A stretch of 9,567 nucleotides of DNA from Prevotella sp. CAG:1185. Its GTDB lineage: Bacteria > Bacteroidota > Bacteroidia > Bacteroidales > Bacteroidaceae. The stretch is taken from positions 1-9,567 of the forward strand of contig HF992504.1 of the NCBI GenBank assembly GCA_000436695.1, in the 5' to 3' direction. This document shows positions 6,781-9,567 of this stretch, piece after piece (positions within the stretch are counted from its first letter, which is position 1; the number at the start of each line of letters is the position of its first letter). The notes beneath the pieces were generated by a model. It did no database searches and was not told the DNA's origin. It worked only from the letters and a program-made list of their open reading frames with translations. The position numbers and the translations under genes were made by a program.

Positions 6781-7650
6781 TCAGAACACACCGTATGGAT
6801 CTATTGATTTGTATTTGTCATTAACCTTTTTCTCAATGCCCTCATCACCTTCCTTCTCCGGCAACTGTGCGGTAAGTTCCTTGGCATATTCAATGTCTTC
6901 GTTGCCGCTCTTTTCATCTCCGGCAGCTAATTTAAGTTCACCGCGTTCGCGATATGCGTCAATATTGAACGGATTAGCGTCGATAACTTTGCTAAAATAA
7001 TCGATGGCTCCGTCTGAATTACCTTTGGCACGTTCTATCCTTGCTTTAAGTGTCAGCACGTCTTCATTGTCTTTAGTATGTTCAAGCAGCCATTGTGCAT
7101 CCTCGTCAGCCTCGTCGTTATCTCCGTTTTTCAGTAATGTTTCGCCGCGCAGCAGATAGGCGTCGCCGTAATCTTCTTTCAGTGATATTGCTTTAGTAAG
7201 CATTGCCACGGCATTTGTTACGTCATCCTGACCTATGCATGCCCTGGCATATAGATACATCACTTCAGGAGTTTTGTCGTCAATCAGCATGGCTTTTTCG
7301 CATGCCCCTGCCATAGCCCCATAGTCTTCCATCATGTATGCCACGTTAGCCATACGGATAAATATCTGTTGATTGTCGGGTTGTGCTTCAGCCAACTTCT
7401 GCAGCTGTTCATAAGCTTTAGTAAGTTCGCCGGTGCGGATGTAGGCCTGCGACATATAATCGTGTATTTCAAGGTCATCCTGCATCTGTAAGGCATGAGT
7501 GAAACATCTTATTGCATATTCTGCCTGACCTGCACGCAGAGCGCGCACGCCGTCGTATTTAAGTACATCGAAGTTTTTTGCCTCTTCGTTTTTTTTCTTT
7601 TCTTCAGGCTTTTCCTCCTTGTTGCCAAACAAAGCTTTAAAGAATTTCAT
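6781..7650 (-). CDS. TPR-repeat protein
   Basis: 289 residues. After a short basic/aromatic start (MKFFKALFG) and a highly charged Lys/Glu linker (11-25), the protein is almost entirely tetratricopeptide repeats: about seven helical pairs over 28-263. They are marked by alternating A/G/Y positions such as ALRAGQAEYAIRCFTHAL (37-54) and AYLLRGETLLKNGDNDEA (164-181). The C-terminus is acidic, then basic. There is no enzyme motif and no convincing signal peptide. TPR solenoids bind other proteins; the partner is unknown. It has its own promoter (7763-7794) and no visible terminator before the aromatic-operon promoter, so some transcripts may run on to the attenuator terminator. Its place beside the aromatic operon may be conserved in Bacteroidales, but nothing in the sequence ties it to amino-acid synthesis. 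Confidence 0.85.
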   Translation of the reverse strand: MKFFKALFGNKEEKPEEKKKNEEAKNFDVLKYDGVRALRAGQAEYAIRCFTHALQMQDDLEIHDYMSQAYIRTGELTKAYEQLQKLAEAQPDNQQIFIRMANVAYMMEDYGAMAGACEKAMLIDDKTPEVMYLYARACIGQDDVTNAVAMLTKAISLKEDYGDAYLLRGETLLKNGDNDEADEDAQWLLEHTKDNEDVLTLKARIERAKGNSDGAIDYFSKVIDANPFNIDAYRERGELKLAAGDEKSGNEDIEYAKELTAQLPEKEGDEGIEKKVNDKYKSIDPYGVF

Positions 7651-7659
7651 ATATTAGAA

Positions 7660-7748
7660 TTATTGTTTCGTTGTTTTTATAAGATTATTTGTTTGCCCCG
7701 TCTTCTGAATCTGTTTCATGGTCGTTGCAAGTTCATTAACAGCATCAT
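7660..7748 (-). CDS. Possible pair of coupled mini-ORFs in the TPR gene leader
   Basis: The 5' leader of the TPR gene holds MMLLMNLQRP (7748-7716) and then a 19-codon ORF starting MKQIQKTGQ (7719-7660). They overlap as ATGA, and the second stops 9 bases before the TPR ATG. The first ATG is about 10 bases after the predicted transcription start. The spacing would allow chained re-initiation, but neither ORF has recognisable content and chance cannot be excluded. Confidence 0.25.
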
Positions 7749-7762
7749 TAGGCTTTATTTTG

Positions 7763-7794
7763 CAAATATAATTAAATAAGTTGATAAATACAAA
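7763..7794 (-). promoter_or_regulatory. Promoter of the TPR gene
   Basis: On the minus strand: TTTG (7794-7791), a 20-base spacer, TATATTTG (7770-7763). This is a full match to the Bacteroidetes consensus. The predicted start near 7757-7760 gives a 5' untranslated leader of about 107 bases before the ATG at 7650. Confidence 0.78.
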
Positions 7795-8045
7795 ACATAT
7801 AAGGTCAATTTCATTTCCATGTGATGATATTATCGCGACAAGGATATTGTAGTGAATAATACCATTTACAACAACTTTTATTTTAATGCCTGTAGTTTCT
7901 AAGATGTAATCTTTTAGCAATAAGTGTTTGTCTGTATTACGTAGGCATGTGTTCTTTGTCGCATTGTCGGCGTTTTATATAATGCAGTGATATGTCTGAC
8001 TAAGAATGAATTAGAGTTAATTATGATGAAAAAAGGCAGTTTTAT
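7795..8045. other. Intergenic region between divergent genes
   Basis: This is the middle of a gene-free stretch of 432 bases (7651-8082) between the leftward TPR gene and the rightward outer-membrane protein gene. The flanks hold the two promoters and the TPR leader. In this middle part I see A/T-rich sequence with no strong hairpin, no convincing ORF with a normal start codon, and no repeat array. Confidence 0.6.
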
Positions 8046-8076
8046 TTTGCTGTCTCATCCTTACGGATTAATTTTG
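8046..8076 (+). promoter_or_regulatory. Promoter immediately before the outer-membrane protein gene
   Basis: TTTG (8046-8049), a 19-base spacer, TAATTTTG (8069-8076): a consensus Bacteroidetes promoter. Only six bases separate the -7 box from the ATG at 8083, so the transcript would be leaderless or nearly so, unless a more distal promoter is used. Confidence 0.6.
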
Positions 8077-8082
8077 CCTGTG

Positions 8083-8769
8083 ATGAAAAAAATATTGATT
8101 ATATTGTTTTTATGTGTGTCGGCAGTTTCTGTTTATGCTCAGGAAGACAGACGGCACATAGCTGTTACCGACACGATTGGCGGCTCTGATATGATGCCGC
8201 AGAACGAAATAATTGGTTCGGCCGATGGTCCTACCCATGTTTATTTGCATGACGACGATTTTGGAGTAGGCATGCCACAGACCGACTCTCTCCACCTGCC
8301 TGTTTTCGACTCATTAGGACGTATGTATGTCAATATGTATCCGCTCGACTGGTGCGGAGCATATAATTGGGATTTACACAAGGGACTTAATGTAAATCTC
8401 GGCGCATCAGTGTTTGCCTCGTTCGGCAAAGGTGCATGGCATGGTTCAGGTTTTGGACAGAACATCGCCGCAATGTATGCCATACCTGTGAATAACAAGT
8501 TGTCGATAGCCGTTGGAGGTTATCTCAATCATCTTTATTGGACAAACGACTCTTACATGGATGCCGGATTAAATGCTGTAATTGGGTATAAATTTGACGA
8601 GCATTGGGAGGGCTATATCTACGGACAAAAGTCGCTTTCTAACAAGCGCATGCCTTATCCTCTGTATGATATAGGCAATATTGGCGACCGTATAGGCGCA
8701 GCCGTAAAATATAACTTCAGTCCGAGCTTCAGCATTCAAGTGGCTGTCGAAGGCCGGACGATGAAGTAA
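8083..8769 (+). CDS. Secreted, probable outer-membrane beta-barrel protein of unknown function
   Basis: 228 residues. The signal peptide is clear (MKKILIILFLCVSAVSVYAQ, cleavage after residue 18 or 20), so the mature protein is exported. Residues 21-75 are polar, Asp-rich and probably extended, and include IIGSADGPTHVYL (43-55). From about 97 to the end the sequence alternates hydrophobic and polar residues in short strands separated by Gly/Asn turns (GLNVNLGASVFASF, KLSIAVGGYLNHLYW, AGLNAVIGYKF, HWEGYIYGQ, RIGAAVKYNF, SFSIQVAVEG). This pattern fits about eight strands of a small barrel. The reading frame is open upstream to 7987, with an ATG at 8023. I chose 8083 because it puts the signal peptide at the N-terminus and agrees with the promoter. 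No known family was recognised, and no partner gene is adjacent. Confidence 0.78.
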   Translation: MKKILIILFLCVSAVSVYAQEDRRHIAVTDTIGGSDMMPQNEIIGSADGPTHVYLHDDDFGVGMPQTDSLHLPVFDSLGRMYVNMYPLDWCGAYNWDLHKGLNVNLGASVFASFGKGAWHGSGFGQNIAAMYAIPVNNKLSIAVGGYLNHLYWTNDSYMDAGLNAVIGYKFDEHWEGYIYGQKSLSNKRMPYPLYDIGNIGDRIGAAVKYNFSPSFSIQVAVEGRTMK

Positions 8770-8791
8770 ATGATACAGTTTTTTTGTTATG

Positions 8792-8820
8792 AATGGCAAT
8801 TCTATGTTTGAGTTGTCATT
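8792..8820 (+). terminator. Weak hairpin, possible terminator of the outer-membrane protein gene
   Basis: AATGGCAA (8792-8799) pairs with TTGTCATT (8813-8820) through one G-U wobble, with up to two further inner pairs (one a wobble), and is followed by ATTTTAG. The stem is A/U-rich and the U-tract is short. It stands 22 bases past the stop codon at 8769, where a terminator would be expected. Confidence 0.35.
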
Positions 8821-8903
8821 ATTTTAGTTGTGGTGTACGTTTATTTAAGGAAATCCTGTAAATTATAACTTAAATAATCGATAGTAAAATCGATATAGAA
8901 TCT

Positions 8904-9460
8904 ATGGATTTGATGGTTGAAGTGAATACTACTGTTGGAAAGATAGAAAGAAGGATGGTTTTAATCTCTTTCTGTCAATGTTCAATTGGTATAACGAGAA
9001 ATATTTGCATTCAAGTTTTATAAGTATGATGTTATCACTTGATGAAAGATATTTCAAGCTGTTCATTGAGGAAATAAAAAAGAATGATGATAAAGGTAAT
9101 TTTTGTGTTGAGGATTTTTGTAAATGTGATGTCTTCCCAAATAGAAATGATCATGCAGAAAAACTAAATATAGATATTTTGATTACTTCAAAGACAACAA
9201 ACAAGGTAATTATCATCGAGAACAAAACATTTGCAAAAGACAGAATAGTAGATGGTAACCCACAGCTTTTAGGTTATGGGAAGAAGATTATAGAATCAGC
9301 AAAATTCGAAAATATTAGGGATGAGAAAGACATTTATTACGTGTATCTGAGTCTTAGAGGTGTGTTCCCTTCTGAAAAAGAAGAGTTTAAGGATAAGAAT
9401 TTGATAACAATAAGCTATGATAAAAACATAAGAAACTGGATTAACGTGAGTTCGGTATAA
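8904..9460 (+). pseudogene. Disrupted PD-(D/E)XK nuclease family gene
   Basis: The longest intact piece (ATG at 8978 to TAA at 9460, 160 residues) resembles the N-terminal half of PDDEXK_4-type nucleases. It has NEKYLHSSFISMMLSLD (7-23) in the place of the family's E-x-x-HS motif, then IDI (64-66) with the metal-binding Asp and IIIENKTFAKD (77-87) with the catalytic E-N-K, then QLLGYGKKI. Family members are usually well over 300 residues, so the C-terminal half is missing. It stops just after NWI, where insertion-sequence DNA appears to begin, so the final NVSSV is probably not native. At the 5' end the nuclease-like frame continues upstream of 8978 (KKDGFNLFLS) without a start. An ORF one frame over begins at 8904 (MDLMVEVNTTVGKIER) and would join it if one base were restored in the purine-rich run near 8945-8953. 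The stretch is noticeably A/T-richer than its neighbours, suggesting acquired DNA. A defence or restriction role is speculative. Confidence 0.65.
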
Positions 9461-9567
9461 TAATCTTATGCAATAAGCCTACTTTTATCAATGATGTCAA
9501 TATTGAGCGACGGTTTCTTAGGAATGAGATTGTATGCGATAAGCCCTGCAATCAGGTTGGAAGCAAA
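9443..9567 (-). mobile_element. End of an insertion sequence (IS982-like), running off the window
   Basis: The nuclease-like coding sequence stops matching at about 9443, and transposase coding on the opposite strand ends at 9466. The short segment 9443-9460 (minus-strand TTATACCGAACTCACGTT) is where a terminal inverted repeat would lie. The exact end and any target duplication cannot be fixed because the other end is outside the window. Confidence 0.55.
9466..9567 (-). CDS. Transposase C-terminus (partial), IS982 family-like
   Basis: 33 codons plus a TAA stop, open to the window edge. It reads FASNLIAGLIAYNLIPKKPS followed by LNIDIIDKSRLIA. A hydrophobic N-L-(I/L)-(A/G)-x-(I/L)-x-A-Y stretch followed by PKKPS is typical of the C-terminus of IS982-family DDE transposases in Bacteroidetes. 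The catalytic DDE residues lie outside the window, so neither integrity nor family can be confirmed. Its convergent orientation to the nuclease remnant fits insertion into that gene. Confidence 0.65.
   Translation of the reverse strand, partial: FASNLIAGLIAYNLIPKKPSLNIDIIDKSRLIA

Noticed and set aside
7660..7920. 86-codon minus-strand ORF upstream of the TPR gene
   Set aside because: It starts with TTG, spans the strong promoter at 7763-7794, has no recognisable domain and lies in A/T-rich intergenic DNA. Only its last part might be a mini-ORF.
7987..8082. Extended N-terminus of the outer-membrane protein (start at 7987 or 8023)
   Set aside because: It would bury a perfect signal peptide 20-32 residues inside the protein and would run through the promoter at 8046-8076.
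8874..8903. Repeated AATCGATA before the nuclease remnant
   Set aside because: Two short A/T-rich copies only; too small and too close to background to call a repeat, operator or attachment site.

Overview
The window looks like chromosomal DNA of a Bacteroidales bacterium (Prevotella/Bacteroides type). The protein families point there, and three promoter-like sites have the Bacteroidetes form TTTG, 19-20 bases, TAnnTTTG. Start codons mostly follow A/T-rich tracts, not Shine-Dalgarno sites. The genus is inferred by eye, without any database search.

The core (about 2487-6729, minus strand) is a phenylalanine/tyrosine biosynthesis operon. In transcription order it runs: promoter, a 26-codon leader peptide containing FFYFYFYF, an attenuator terminator, prephenate dehydratase (pheA), a class I/II aminotransferase overlapping pheA by 26 bases, a DAHP synthase fused to a C-terminal chorismate mutase, and a prephenate/arogenate dehydrogenase (tyrA). 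Together these supply the entry step to the shikimate pathway, the chorismate-to-prephenate step, both branches to phenylpyruvate and hydroxyphenylpyruvate, and a likely transaminase. The leader appears to switch the operon according to how well ribosomes read Phe and Tyr codons. A 10-11 bp inverted repeat lies between the synthase/mutase gene and tyrA.

Downstream on the same strand (31-2404) are an endonuclease/exonuclease/phosphatase family protein, a small rhodanese lipoprotein and a secreted endonuclease I family nuclease. Upstream of the operon, also on the minus strand, is a TPR-repeat protein with its own promoter and a roughly 107-base 5' leader that may hold two tiny coupled ORFs.

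The right end is on the plus strand: a small secreted, probable outer-membrane beta-barrel protein whose promoter sits almost on its start codon, then an A/T-rich PD-(D/E)XK nuclease gene. That nuclease gene looks dead, with a probable frameshift near its 5' end and an insertion sequence cutting its 3' end. The last 102 bases encode the C-terminus of the insertion sequence's transposase (IS982-like) on the minus strand.

The most notable find is the Phe/Tyr leader-peptide attenuator at about 6511-6729, whose ORF is too short for ordinary gene calling. No CRISPR array, tRNA or rRNA was seen.
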